From assembly GCA_035041965.1 (NCBI GenBank), contig JAPYMA010000127.1, positions 1 through 64,000 of the forward strand: a stretch of DNA of 64,000 nucleotides. Reading direction: 5' to 3'. How positions within the stretch are numbered: position 1 is the first letter of the stretch; each line of letters starts with the position of its first letter. A program made the translations under genes and the position numbers. Of the stretch, positions 1-12,840 are shown piece by piece. This DNA comes from Anisakis pegreffii (Eukaryota; Nematoda; Chromadorea; Rhabditida; Anisakidae). The notes beneath the pieces are model-generated. The model worked only from the letters and a program-made list of their open reading frames with translations, did no database searches and was not told where the DNA came from.

Positions 1-1650
1 CATTAAACATCTCCGATCCCGCACAGTAACTAACAAAAAACCTTCCAAAGAACGCCGCATTTCATCAAAACAATATGCAAGCAACCAGACAGCCAATCTT
101 TGATTAGTCCATCGAGAAGTATGAGCTGTAGGTGAAATAAAGAACTCATTTTCGAGATATTTCTTAAAGCAGTAGATAAAATTTATCCAATAACATATGA
201 ATATGCCTTTTCACGGATTGCTCCATAAAGACCACCATATCCACATAAATAACTGCATTTGCAACTCAAACATTAATTCCATGTGTATGTATATACGGAT
301 AAAATTGAAACATACATTTCAAGGAAAAACGGACGAAATATTCTGTTTTCGACACACCATAAGATTGTCATAATTCTTTGTTAGTTTTATGAAATCAAAG
401 CAATATTAACGTAACAATGTTAATATTAACGGCAACGGACTTCATTTTCTTTTTACACAGTCTTTATTTTCATTTTCATGAAGAATAATCAGTTTCACAT
501 CGATAGATGGCAGCGCGTTCCGATGCCACCGCCTTAAGGTATTCCGTGTCTTCTCATCATCACGTAATGATCTCAGATAGCCAGATCACTAATCGAAGGA
601 CCAACGAGTTGCTGGACGCCACAACTAGATAAACAATGTCCACCTGGCTCGCCAGCCTCTCCAATTACACAGTTGGACCCGGAGGGCTGTATTTGCCTCG
701 TCCTCCAAGTGGTCCTGTTCATGCCTTGATAAGCAAATTGAATTGTTTGGCGAGTTCTTCATTTTTCCTTCGGTATTTGTGTAATTCATAAGAAAAACTT
801 TTGATGACGTAGGTTTTTCGATTATGCATGAATCTATAAACATGGACTTATTCTGCTTCATTCATTCATTTGAATCTATTTCTACCTTTTTTAGAGCGAT
901 AATTGTCGTTATTCACCATATACATTTAATCAGCAAAAAATGGTACAGAATCCGATCAATTCAATCGGAACAAGTGTATCAAAATCATGATGGAATTTCA
1001 CCCTCTGCTGACTTTTATTGTTGACTGACTTAAGAATATTACTACCTGTTCCTGATGTGTAACTCATATTGTTGTCCGATTTGTTTCCGTTTCGATTCTG
1101 TGTAATTGTTGATCTTAGTTGTGACTATAATTGTCGTTTATTTAATCATTGATATTGATTAATGATTACTATTGTAACTGATGAATGGTTCCTTGCGGAG
1201 CAATCTAATTTAAGTGACAAAGGGCATACTAGAAATGGGAAGTCGAACGCGTCATGAACTTCCGGATTTAAATTCGCAGTGCGGATATTCGAGTGATGTG
1301 AACCTCTGGATGATTCGGAGTTCCAGATGCGTCATATTTGTTCCCTGGTTCTTTATACTGACGTTGATTAGATTCAGCAGTGTATTTCGTCCATCATTAC
1401 TTCAAGGATCATTTTCAGGCTAACTTGTCAAAAGTTTTCGCAGAGATGCGTCGACTTGTGGACAAATTCAGGTAGAACAGATTCCCGGCTATCAGAATGG
1501 TATATATCTTGTCGAGGAGTTTTCCTTACTATTAGATCAAGGGGTAAACCTGTTTCTAAGGCTATGGTACAAACGTGAGCTTTTACATTCCAGCACCAAA
1601 TTCAGTATACTTAATTTTTATGTCAAATAAAAATACGCTACTACAATGAT
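1..1650. other. AT-rich stretch without a recognised gene
   Basis: Only short unrelated open frames occur here, with no family motif and no chain of splice-compatible exons on either strand. I see no tRNA or rRNA. The sequence is ordinary AT-rich intergenic or repeat-derived DNA. Confidence 0.5.
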
Positions 1651-2420
1651 ATTAAAACGACTGTTTTCAGGCTTTTCATATTGTAAAGAATCCTCAGCAG
1701 TTAAGGTTTCTTAATACCGTTGGATAGAACTTATTCTCAGCTATCCGAATTTTACATACTTTGACCAAACGGTTGCATAGTTTCAGATGTGAAGATTAAT
1801 TCTTAAAGATGTATTGCACAGCTTAGCTATTCCATGGTAACAATAAACTCCATAGTTTTTTTTGTTTTGTTCAGATTCAGACACAAAATTTAATCTGCTG
1901 TTATCTGCATATTGGTTGAAAACACACAGTTTAAAAGCCTCATGCACATTTTTAAGACACATGTACTATCAGGTCCATTTATTAGCATTTTAATTCTTAT
2001 GTGTTGTCGGATAAATCCTACTTAGTTTTATACTTAAACCTCAATTTCCAAAATTCCGTTATGCAACTGAGCCGTTCCATTACAGTATCAAATTCCACGA
2101 ACTGGATCTATATGTTGATCAGAGAAACACTTCAATGGAATGTCAAGTATCGTTTCAGCCTACCTGCATCTCGAAGATTCCTCAGCAACACGGTGAGTTC
2201 CTTACACCGTCAGGTAGATGTGATCACCTAAAAGAATGCCGTGTATGTTCTCGATAGATTTTTTTTGCAGATTCCGACACAAAACTTAATCTGCTGTCTT
2301 ACATGACTGCTCCTTGTATCGTCGTGCAGAACAGATATTCTTCTATCAGATGAATGCAATAGTTTCCGAGGGATTTTGCTTAGTCCAAAGATATAAGGTG
2401 ATTTCGAAAAGTATGTCACA
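1650..2420. repeat. Degenerate copies of a dispersed repeat family
   Basis: Two or three decayed copies of a family that recurs at 12030-14230 and 51190-51870. The shared landmarks are a 'TCCTCAGCAACACGGTGAG'-like stretch near 2170, a 'CAGATTCCGACACAAAACTT' stretch near 2270, and 'GATTTTGCTTAGTCCAAAGA' near 2373. The last matches the 51-kb copies that read 'GATTTTGCTTATTTAAAGAG'. No coding capacity was recognised, so this is probably an old non-autonomous element. Confidence 0.5.
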
Positions 2421-3440
2421 TGCTTCTATGCTCTTTTAATCCTCATACAATTGTCACAAAATCCTCTAACGTTTGCTGTGTGGTGCATAACTCAGATGCG
2501 ATTTACCGATGTAGTTGTTCTGTGCGCTAATCGGATGAGGTGTTTCAGAACGCTCTACTGACCATAAGCAGAGCAAATGTCTCAGCTGTACGAAATGTGG
2601 TTTCACGTGATCAGCACCGGATATCGTGTAAATAATTCAGTGCATCAGAATTCACGAATCAATTTCAGACACTTAAGCGACATTAAAGTCGTTATTCGAA
2701 TCAGTTTGATCCACGGTGCATTTCAATCATTGTGAAAGAGCTGAATAAAGCTCATTTGACAGTATTCACTGTATTTTACAGCACCTGACCAATTGCGTAT
2801 TAACTCAGTTGAATTCGTTGCTGTGATCATCGAACGGACTGAATGAGATCACGCGAGTGATCGAACCTGAACTCCAAGCTTTGCAGTACTCCGTCAAGCG
2901 ATACGGAAATAAGTATCATGCCGAAATACCTTCGCCAACATGGTAGTCTGCTATTGTAAATCACTCTGATCGAAGGCAAAACACTGGCCGGGCGCGAGGT
3001 GCTCTAACGCTTCCGATACTGTTTGAGTTTTTCTTTTCCTCCTCCTAACGGTTTCAAATATACACTAGAGCTTCGAGACAAGCTTAGAAACATTTCCTAT
3101 ATCCTGCTGCGATCATTCCAATTCTGTTTTGGAATCTGCTGAACAACCTCCAATAAACAGTTGCTGAGGAATAAATTGTAGTACTGACCGAGTTTCTATC
3201 AAAGAGTCGACTAACTCTGAGACTGGAGAAGCCTGATTATGCCAATTCTAAGCCTGAAGAGACTTGACGACTACAGTTTACAAAAAAGTCAACTTTCTTT
3301 GCATGCTCGAAACAACAGATACCTAGCTCAACCTCAAACTGAGATGTAATCTCTCTAACGTGATCATTTCCTTAAAGGCACAGATGCATTCACATTTTTC
3401 GGGATAATCAGCAATCTTCGAAGATCTTCCATCTGCATGA
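2421..3440. other. Intergenic, nothing recognised
   Basis: No coding motif, RNA gene or clear repeat was seen on either strand. Open frames are short and of random composition. Confidence 0.4.
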
Positions 3441-3449
3441 ATTTTTTAA

Positions 3450-3605
3450 GGTCATTCAGTATCTCAGTGCCACCATTGAGATAATAATTATACTGGCAGT
3501 GAAAGCAGAGAGGTAATGATTCAGAGATGTTGTACGAATGCACTATGAACGCAGCAAGCAGATAAGCTTCGGCGAGTAACCATAAACACCTGAGAGATTT
3601 CCCCT
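3450..3605. repeat. Diverged single copy of the 390-bp satellite unit
   Basis: This stretch carries 'AGATAAGCTTCGGCGAGTAA' followed by 'CCATAAACACCTGAGAG', nearly the same as the core of the 390-bp tandem array at 6120-7960. It also keeps the preceding 'TGTACGAATGCACTATGAAC' segment in altered form. It is an older, isolated relative of the array. An 83-codon open frame on the minus strand (3364-3615) coincides with it and is best taken as chance. Confidence 0.7.
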
Positions 3606-3609
3606 TATA

Positions 3610-6115
3610 ATGCACTTAGCAACATTCAAAATGAGTGAAATGATTTCATGCCTGCAGCCAATGGTCAACCCGATTGTAATTCCCCCCTGTTAAGGGAAAG
3701 TGCGCACGGTGGGTCCGGGAATCCCCGTTACCTGAGCAAATGCACAAACACACTACTCAGGCCGACATACGCGCAAGCCCTATCCCCGGTTAATTTCAGA
3801 CAAATCAGTGTCTAGTAGAGCATGAAATGGTTGATTGTTAAGTGATGAATGCGGGTGGTGTAGGAAAGGACTTGGTCGAGTGCCTTGCACCTTCCTATAG
3901 TGGTGCATTTGAACTGGATGGTACTTAACTAGGTCATGACGGCCTTAATAGGTACTTGTTCTGTGTAGAAAATTCTCTTTTCTGAAATTGAATCAAGTTC
4001 GTTGTCCAAGCATTCAGGGCTGGTAAAAATTTGTTACCGAACAATATTTACTGCTTGTTCGAGGATTGGCTGACGCCAATTCTTAATCAGGGTCAGCAAA
4101 AACAAGAGAAGCATTTAGTGGAATGTGCACCGTCAAAGGTAATCGCTGAATTAGGTGCACAAATCAACGATCCATTGTCGATTTGCTATCAATTCCCAAA
4201 ATTTGTCTTTCACTGACAGATGGCTCTCTGGATGATATGTTATATTTTGATACCTAATAACTCTTACCTAATACCTTTTTTCTGATACCTCATTGCTTTA
4301 AAAAAATTCACATCTGCGAAAATAACCTCCTTTTATACACGACTGAAACCAACCGATTTATTATTGTATTTGTAAGAGTAATCGCTAATTTCCTCGTGAG
4401 AGTAATCGCTCATGTCAAATCAGCAATTCTCCATTTCAGTTTGCATCGTTATTGCGTGTTATATCTACGAATTACTTCACTCAGTTTTTGTTTGATAGAA
4501 TGAAAGGTGAGCATGTAAAATCAGAGGCGTTGTACAGACACTGCGTTGTACAGCATGATTTTGATACGAAACCTTGCCCAAGGCCTCCGAGGAGAAATGG
4601 AGGTTCTTCTATGTTATATAATCTACACAAAAGAAAAGAACTGAGCAGAAGCCAGATACGGCAGGCTCCTCTGTGTATATTTCTAATTATCAAGCATTGA
4701 CACTCATACAAGCTTATTGACCTCACTGCGGGATTCACTCCAGCATGCACATTAAACGTTTTATTATAGACTCTGTAGTCGTTATTGCTTCTCTTTTCGT
4801 ATTTTTTGCTAAACGACGTTTGAAGAGTGGTTTTACCTAAACCCTTTTTCCCTTCAAGCGAATCCATCACCCTAATCGAGTGTCACACCATCATGTTTTT
4901 CGAAACAACCTAACTTATTGCTCCAGACTTGCTTCACTACGCCCTAGGATATGTATCACGACCCTCTCATGAAATGTTCCTGAATCCATGATTAGACATA
5001 TTTTGCTTTTTCTCTAACAGTGTGCTGCATTAGCTCATTCTCAAAATTGATTCTCAAATCGATAATTAGAAAACCCTTCCAGTTTCAGGTTTTTCTTTCC
5101 TAGCTACGATGCAAGCAATCGTTTTAAAACCACAATCTATTCAGCTGTTGAATTACTCCAAACTCACTGGTATAAAACTACACTAGCTCCCGTCACGACA
5201 ATTATAAACTCATTAAAACTGTAGAGGACGATATCTTGTGGATTTTCGGTGTAATGTGAGGTAACACGAGGAAAAACATTTATGCAGCTATCACACCACG
5301 CACCATTGGTATTTTCAAATTCATCCCAATCTCCGCAAAGTTGTGAGCTCACATCTAGGCAAGAGCATCAAACTCGAGCCTGACCCTAACATGTGACACC
5401 GAATTGCATCCAGGGAGTTTGTGCAGGGCCCCCATGCACTTTGCGATTCTACCTCGCTCATGGAACGCCACCAAAACATGCCTAACAATACTCCCCCCCC
5501 CCATTATGCCTGGCGTGATAGCATCAAAAACACGATAATGATCAACGAGGGGATGAACGCGGTGATGACCACATGAAACAATTACATAAGCAACAACGCG
5601 AAGTAATTACATAAACAACAACAACAGCAAAGGGGATAATCAAACAAATATTCACATCAACACGATATTTCAATGCTCATATCCAATGCCACAATCCGAG
5701 ACGGCATAACAGGAATAAATTCTGACAGAATATCTTGAAAATGAATTCGAATTAAGCCAGCTGCAATCATTTCGGTCCAGCTCAAAAGTAGTTTGAGGTC
5801 AAGTCAAGCTAATGTTAAGTGAAGCCTGACTCAGGTCATGGTTCCTCTGTAAGGCATAAGAACAATCCGAGGAATGCTACCTGGCTTTCAGTTGCTCAAC
5901 TGGGTGCTCGAAAGGTAAAGTTTGAGAAAACTTCATAATGTTATCCCGAAAACGCTACTCCATAAATACTACCTTTTTAATTCACACACCAACCTATTCC
6001 AATGCTGACTGTGCTAGAAGCCAAGAGAAAATTCTAACCTCTATGCAGAGATTAAACCACAGTCATCCAATTCAATCCTAGCCCGTGATACAAGCTCTCG
6101 AAACTGGTCAGTTAT
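3610..6115. other. Intergenic, mixed repeat-like sequence
   Basis: The segment at 3660-3960 is richer in G and C than its surroundings. A C-run lies near 5492-5501, and CAA-rich simple sequence lies at 5580-5640. No family-level coding similarity was recognised. The opposing open frames at 4452-4870 look like shadows of each other without homology. Confidence 0.35.
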
Positions 6116-6119
6116 TCAT

Positions 6120-7960
6120 AACAGAAGTGATGAGTTATCAAGTATACCTTATTAGCACTTATAACAGACAATAACTGCACTGGCAAGGGAAATAAGGATA
6201 TCATCAAAGAATTGTATGAATGCCATCATGACACTAGCTAATAGATAAGCTTCGGCGAGTAACCACAAACACCTGAGACTTCGAGTCACCAGTCAGTGAC
6301 ACGACTCTACAGGATGAGTGGTCCAGGCGAACTTTCCAGACCTACCGCTAACTTCATAAGGCGATTCATACCCTACGTTAGTGAAGCTCAATTTTTAGGG
6401 AATATTTTCTTCATATGATATGCCAGTACAGCCATTATCAACACCTGATGATAGCTCTCCCAGAAACTAACTCATTCGCTATTTTCAATACGATAACTTT
6501 AGACCATTCGAGTGGATTGTATGAGGTTATCGAGTATCTCAGTAGCACAAGTGATGGATGATAACTACACTGGCAAGGGACATAAGGATATCATCATAGA
6601 ATTGTATGAATGCCATCATGACACTAGCTAATAGATAAGCTTCGGCGAGTAACCACAAACACCTGAGACTTCGAGTCACCAGTCAGTGACTCGACTCTAC
6701 AGGATGAGTGGTCCAGGCGAACTTTCCAGACCTACCGCTAACTTCATAAGGCGATTCATACCCTACGTTAGTGAAGCTCAATTTTTAGGGAATATTTTCT
6801 TCATATGATATGCCAGTACAGCCATTATCAACACCTGATGATAGCTCTCCCAGAAACTAACTCATTCGCTATTTTCAATACGATAACTTTAGACCATTCG
6901 AGTGGATTGTATGAGGTTATCGAGTATCTCAGTAGCACAAGTGATGGATGATAACTACACTGGCAAGGGACATAAGGATATCATCATAGAATTGTATGAA
7001 TGCCATCATGACACTAGCTAATAGATAAGCTTCGGCGAGTAACCACAAACACCTGAGACTTCGAGTCACCAGTCAGTGACTCGACTCTACAGGATGAGTG
7101 GTCCAGGCGAACTTTCCAGACCTACCGCTAACTTCATAAGGCGATTCATACCCTACGTTAGTGAAGCTCAATTTTTAGGGAATATTTTCTTCATATGATA
7201 TGCCAGTACAGCCATTATCAACACCTGATGATAGCTCTCCCAGAAACTAACTCATTCGCTATTTTCAATACGATAACTTTAGACCATTCGAGTGGATTGT
7301 ATGAGGTTATCGAGTATCTCAGTAGCACAAGTGATGGATGATAACTACACTGGCAAGGGACATAAGGATATCATCATAGAATTGTATGAATGCCATCATG
7401 ACACTAGCTAATAGATAAGCTTCGGCGAGTAACCACAAACACCTGAGACTTCGAGTCACCAGTCAGTGACTCGACTCTACAGGATGAGTGGTCCAGGCGA
7501 ACTTTCCAGACCTACCGCTAACTTCATAAGGCGATTCATACCCTACGTTAGTGAAGCTCAATTTTTAGGGAATATTTTCTTCATATGATATGCCAGTACA
7601 GCCATTATCAACACCTGATGATAGCTCTCCCACAAACTAACTAATACATTATTTTCAATACGACAACTTTAGACCATTCGAGTGGATTGTATGAGGTTAT
7701 CGAGTATCTCAGTAGCACAAGTGATGGATGATAACTACACTGGCAAGGGACATAAGGATATCATCATAGAATTGTATGAATGCCATCATGACACTAGCTA
7801 ATAGATAAGCTTCGGCGAGTAACCACAAACACCTGAGACTTCGAGTCACCAGTCAGTGACTCGACTCTACAGGATGAGTGGTCCAGGCGAACTTTCCAGA
7901 CCTACCGCTAACTTCATAAGGCGATTCATACCCTGCATATGTGAAGCTCATTTTTATAGG
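6120..7960. repeat. 390-bp tandem repeat (satellite-like) array
   Basis: The landmark 'TGGCAAGGGA' occurs at 6181, 6571, 6961, 7351 and 7741, an exact 390-bp period. The inner copies look identical by eye over long stretches. The first copy differs at several positions (for example near 6191, 6206 and 6300). The later part of the 7351 copy has changes near 7632-7663. The final copy breaks down after about 7935. Each unit contains 'ATAAGCTTCGGCGAGTAACC', a 'CGAGTCACCAGTCAGTGACTC' imperfect palindrome and 'GATGAGTGGTCCAGGCGAAC'. No open frame is conserved across units. Edges sharper than about 40 bp cannot be set by eye. Confidence 0.95.
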
Positions 7961-9560
7961 GGTATTTTTCTTCTTTTCACATGCCAGTGTAGCTATTGTC
8001 CATACTTGCTACTGTTCGCAACAAACTAAACAAATATTCTCTTATGCGTTACTGTACCTCTAAGGAGCGACCAGTTCCGAGAGCTTGTTCGTCAGCTACG
8101 AGTTCATTATGTTACTACCATCGGGTTGTGCGTAGATGACTAGGCTCTATTTTGAATTGCATGCCTAGGGTTTGGCCAGGTCAATTCAAGTCCAAGTCAA
8201 GTTTGATGAATTAAGTAAGCTCAAGGTTAAATTCAAATCAAGGTCAGTCAATCTCAAACAATCCCAAGTCCGCTAAGCGATGCGTCAACTCATGGAAAAA
8301 TTGCATTTATGTAGTTTCAGAATTTTAACTCACAATCAGTGTGCTTCAATGGTCAAGCTAAGTCAAATCAGTTTTGTGTCAGTTACCTCTAACCTATATC
8401 TAATTGAGTGAAATCCGTCACAACTACTTCAATAGATATCAGCATATGCGCCAGTCTTGTATGTATGCTAGAGTCCAACACGTAACCGAGTCCGTATTGG
8501 GGGGAGTGATTAGGGAGGTGCACAAACTGAGAAAATTTTCAATTAGGTGGGATGGGCCATATATAAGGCCAGTCCAAGTCCCTACCTCTGGCTCCAGAGT
8601 TAAGCGGGTCATTACGTGCCGCATCCCTCCTTCGCCCTACCATATCCCATTCAAAAAAGTGCACAATCTTGGCAACGATGATTAATATACAAAATGAATA
8701 AATGAATACATTTGTGGTATAAACAAAATTATAATAAATTATACATACACATTATAATATATGTACTATGCATATACAATACAATATACATTACAATAAA
8801 TAAAAATCAATATGTAAAAATTCCATCCTAAAGGGCAGCAGATAATCGTGGATCCGCTCGTAAAATGGTTGATAAGGCTAGACTATCGCCCTCTAAACTC
8901 CTTAGCCCAGGACAATACAGTGGCAGTTACAATAATAACAATACAATAATAGCGCAAACGATATTAATAACTGAATTAAAAATCACTAAAAAATCCCCCC
9001 TGTTAAAATATACGAAGCATCATTAATATCTTTACAAACACATTTCGATCAGCAATGATAACATCGAGCAATAACATCACAATACCTACACCACTGTATT
9101 GTCACCTACTTTCAACAAGTCACTTTCAAATAGAGTATCACTTACAAGCCCTTAACTACATATGCAAATATTCACAATATTATTGAAACATTCTCAAATA
9201 CACAACACAAACATTTACAATTACAATTCACAATAATCACAAATGAATTAAAGAATAAAAGAATAAAGCATGCAAAAATGTGGTCACTGACCACGACTTA
9301 ATTTTATTCCTGGTCCCTAAGTTCTAATAGAAGTGAAAATATATAATGAAAAATGAGGAGTTGTTCAACTCCAGATCATTTATTCAAGTTTTAATGAAAA
9401 AAAAATAAAGTTTAATCTTCTAACCCTGCGCTTCCATGCGCTATCGTGTCATATTTGTCGCTTTTTTTTGATTGTTCACCTTTTGATACTGAATTTGATA
9501 TTGTCCACTTTGATATTCTTGCTGATTTGTTGTATGGAATGTTGCATATGGATAATCCTT
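7961..9560. other. AT-rich intergenic DNA
   Basis: Very AT-rich simple sequence occupies 8690-8820 and 8930-9260. Two overlapping antisense open frames at 8404-8685 show no homology. No RNA gene was recognised. Confidence 0.4.
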
Positions 9561-9567
9561 CTTGTTG

Positions 9568-9991
9568 TCAGTAACATCTCGGCGATCGCAAACGCCAGCC
9601 GTCCAAAAAACATTCATCCAAACGTCGCCCACCACACTCACTGAAAATACGGCAATTCATATCAGATCATAAGAAATCAACAAGACCGATTGATAATCAA
9701 CTCATTTCAAACCACTAAGTAACAAATTAAATCACCACATTAATCATTTAATTCCTCACCTTCGATTTGAATCGATCCGCAGCGACAGCATCGTTGAAGC
9801 TGTCACAGCTTGCTCGATCATCCCCATCTGAAACAATATTAAATGAATAATTCGCAGTTTTTATCAGTATCATTTCAAAACGATCAGAACAATTCAATGC
9901 GATTCTCACGATTCTCACAATATCACTAAATTACCACCGATAATGAGAAAACTAAAATCACGAATAAAATATAGAAAGATGTATTACGCAT
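9568..9991 (-). CDS. Candidate small secreted peptide gene (three short exons)
   Basis: I do not recognise this gene. Three segments join in frame with standard splice sites. Exon 1 is 9935-9991 and begins MRNTSFYILFVILVFSLSV, a typical signal peptide. Exon 2 is 9760-9827. Exon 3 is 9568-9640 and ends in TGA. The product would be 65 residues. The C-terminal 26 residues contain three cysteines and several arginines (R-S-E-C-G-G-R-R near the start, R-C-Y at the end). The lengths 57, 68 and 73 nt keep phase. The signal-like segment and the clean chain support it. The short length, lack of homology and AT-rich surroundings do not. The second segment also reads openly in another frame with gene-like codons, so the model could be wrong. 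Confidence 0.28.
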
Positions 9992-12025
9992 CAACACTCG
10001 ACCGCATAAATCATTCATCACAATAGTAAATGAATGCTGAAAAACCATATCAGTAAGGCAGTCACTCTGACATGATCTGCGATGATCAATTGTTATGGTA
10101 CTATTCATGGGAATAGATCAAATGAGTCGAATTTTTAAAAAATCAAAAATTCATACGAATCAAATGCATCAAGAATCGTACAATCGTGCTAACAGAATTG
10201 AAACTGATTTAAGTCATCTTGGTGGAGTTTGATGAGAACAAATCGATTGACAAGTGGGGTGTCTGCTCTTATCAACTGGTCGAGAATTGTCGAAATAGCA
10301 TTGTGAAGACTACTGCGAAGGAAAATAGCATGGGAATATACGAGAAAATAGACATGCAGACGATTCATGAATGCTGTGTGTCATGCTTTAGATGCGAGCG
10401 TGCGTAGGTGTACACGTGCGTTTTTAATGCATGGAAGCATAGAGCATCGTTTGACGATTTTTGACAGAGTGCATCTGGAAGCCTATTGCGACATTCCAAT
10501 TTATTGAGTAAACAACATCGGAAAGAGCTTTGATCTCTGATCGGTTATTTGACATTGTATCAAACTGTATCATCATTGCATCATTGTATCAAATTGTATC
10601 ATCATCAAAGGGAATTGAACCAGTCGATTGTATCAGTCGCCTTTCACGTGCGTGAAGAGATGCACGTGAAAGGCGACTGATATAAATGAGATGTTGAATA
10701 CCTTCAATTTTTTTGCAGTCGAATCGCTCTGATGAGCAAATCGCTTTCGAGCAGTAATATATCTAACGATGAGGAGAATTTGAAGAAAACTACTAAATAA
10801 ATAAAATAATGTATTACTACATGTATCTATCGATATGATTAACAATATCCGATTAGAATACCGTAGAGTATGAATTCTAAGATGTGAATCGAAGGTATGT
10901 GAACACCGCATGGGAGCAAATATGTTTCAATGCATTATTACGATGCTAGATTAGAGCTGTGATGAAACTGCTTCAATTGTTGGACTTTACAAAAATGTAG
11001 CTTTATTCACTATATTCCTTCATTTACCAATTTTTGGATCATTGCTATAATTCACAAAATTCTTTATCATCTTCGTTTAACGTCGCTCCAAACGGATCCG
11101 AAATTCTTCACTCGATTTAAGCGAAAATTCTCATATCGGACGATTTTGCTCTTCGATGAGCGTTGACATGACCCGATATTTGCGCAGTGCATACCCAAGT
11201 TACAAAAAGCACCATCACAATGGCGTTCTATCATTATGTAATTTCCCGATCCCCCCCTCCATTACCCCTTGACACCTCCAAATTACCCAAAATAAGTAAT
11301 TTCACCCCTCATGAGAACCACGCATTATATTGTGGTTGATCGAGATCTGAATGAGTCTGAGGGATGTGCCGAATCGATTTCAGTCAAGATCGCCGAATGA
11401 GTTCAGAATAAATACAGACCGTTTGTCGAGAATATCGTCGTCGTAATAGCCGGGTAGGTGCCTGTACAGACCGTAGACGGACTTCTTATCCTGAAACCAT
11501 CATTGAGTCTACTGTACACCCGTGATTAATGGTGATTTCCTATTAGCATCAGAAGTCCACCAGAGTATGGACAAGCTTTTCACCGCATATTCTCATATTC
11601 ATTGTATTTCAGCAATTTGAAATTAATGATCCTCGTCAGAGAGCACTATTTTGATTGAACGCATGAAAAAGAAAAATGGACGTTAAGTTATAAGAAGAAT
11701 CATTTGATGTCATTTGATCTCATGTTGTTTTTTTCCTTTAGGATTTCAGCTTTGCATCAAGTCATTCATCTATGACAGAAATATATCAATAGTTGACACA
11801 CATATTTTCAGGAAACGATTTACGTTGCACAAAGGAGTACATTTCTGAAGAATTTACATGTTTTCAATTTGTATGCATTCAATTCATATGTATTTGTACA
11901 TTGGATCGCTTAATGAATTCGATTCTACACATTCATCAAAGCATTATTAAAAGTGATTTATACTATGAATCTGTTACGTGAAGTATAATCTGCTTACCTG
12001 AGGAGGTATAGCTACTGTATTAAAG
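9992..12025. other. Intergenic with one perfect hairpin
   Basis: Nothing coding was recognised. The region contains the 21-bp perfect inverted repeat listed separately (10631-10682). Around 11230-11300 it is C-rich on the plus strand. A 92-codon minus-strand frame at 10633-10911 starts inside the hairpin and is not supported. Confidence 0.4.
10631..10682. repeat. Perfect 21-bp inverted repeat with two E-boxes
   Basis: The left arm (10631-10651) and right arm (10662-10682) are exact reverse complements around a 10-bp loop. Each arm contains CACGTG (10645-10650 and 10663-10668). It could form a cruciform or RNA hairpin, be a small foldback remnant, or present paired bHLH sites. The sequence does not decide between these. 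Confidence 0.9.
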
Positions 12026-12029
12026 ATAT

Positions 12030-12840
12030 CTCAACTAGCGCTAAAGTGCTCATTGATATGCATTTGATCACTATAGATCAGTGCATATTATACATTACTA
12101 TAGAAATATGGATTTGATACATTCAAGCCTACCGTCTTCTCAGGTTTGCCCGCAAACATATTGATGTTTGTACATCGTTCGATCCAACAGAATCTCTGCT
12201 TTCTGAAAATGAAAACTTGGCCGAGAAATTTTGCCTTATCGACGAGATATAGTTATTTTCGTGATGCTATAGGGGTTAGCTTATTCAAGTCTACCTTACC
12301 CTCAGCCTTGACCAGTAACTTATCAACTTTTTCACGCCAGTCGATTGAGCAGAATCTCTGGATTTAGGAAAATATATATTTTGTCGGGCGATTTCGCTTA
12401 ATTGACGGGATATATCTATTCAATTGAAGCTATTTCAACTAGCGCTGAGGTGCTCATTGATATGCATTTGATCGCTATAGATCAATGCATATTATACATT
12501 CCTATAGAAATATGGGTTTGATACATTCAAGCCTACCGTCTTCGCAAGTTTTCCGGCAAACATATTGACGTTTGTACTATATTCGAACGAGCAGAATCTT
12601 TGCTTTCTAAAAAAGAAAAGACCATCAGAAAATTCTGCCTCTGGGAGGAGATATGGCTATTTTTCTGATCCTATAGGAGTTGGCACATTCAAACCTACCG
12701 TACTCTCAGCTTTGAACTGTAACATATCAATTTCTTCACACCAGTCGATTGAGCAGAATCTCTGCATTCAGAAAAATATATATTTTGTCGATCGATTTCG
12801 CTTAGATGAGGAGATATAGCTACTTAAATAAAGCTATCTC
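12030..12840 (+). repeat. Two direct ~403-bp repeat copies (left half of an inverted cluster)
   Basis: 'TCGATCCAACAGAATCTCTG' at 12179 and its relative at 12582 are 403 bp apart. Within each unit a second, similar block follows after about 163 bp (12341 and 12745). Each unit also carries 'CAACTAGCGCT(A/G)A(A/G)GTGCTC' followed by 'ATTGATATGCATTTGATC'. Frames of 73-84 codons run through the copies but share only repeat identity, so no protein is proposed. Confidence 0.9.

Noticed and set aside
4452..4870. Overlapping frames of 82 (plus) and 129 (minus) codons
   Set aside because: They are antisense shadows of each other with no conserved motif. The GKKGLGKTT stretch in the minus frame is not in a P-loop context.
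6120..7960. CRISPR-like or other short direct-repeat array
   Set aside because: The period is 390 bp with no spacer/repeat alternation, and the genome is eukaryotic. This is a satellite-type tandem repeat.
8404..8685. 93-codon plus-strand frame and its antisense partner
   Set aside because: No homology or splice context, and it is next to very AT-rich simple sequence.
10633..10911. 92-codon minus-strand frame
   Set aside because: It begins inside the perfect hairpin at 10631-10682 and has no recognisable product.
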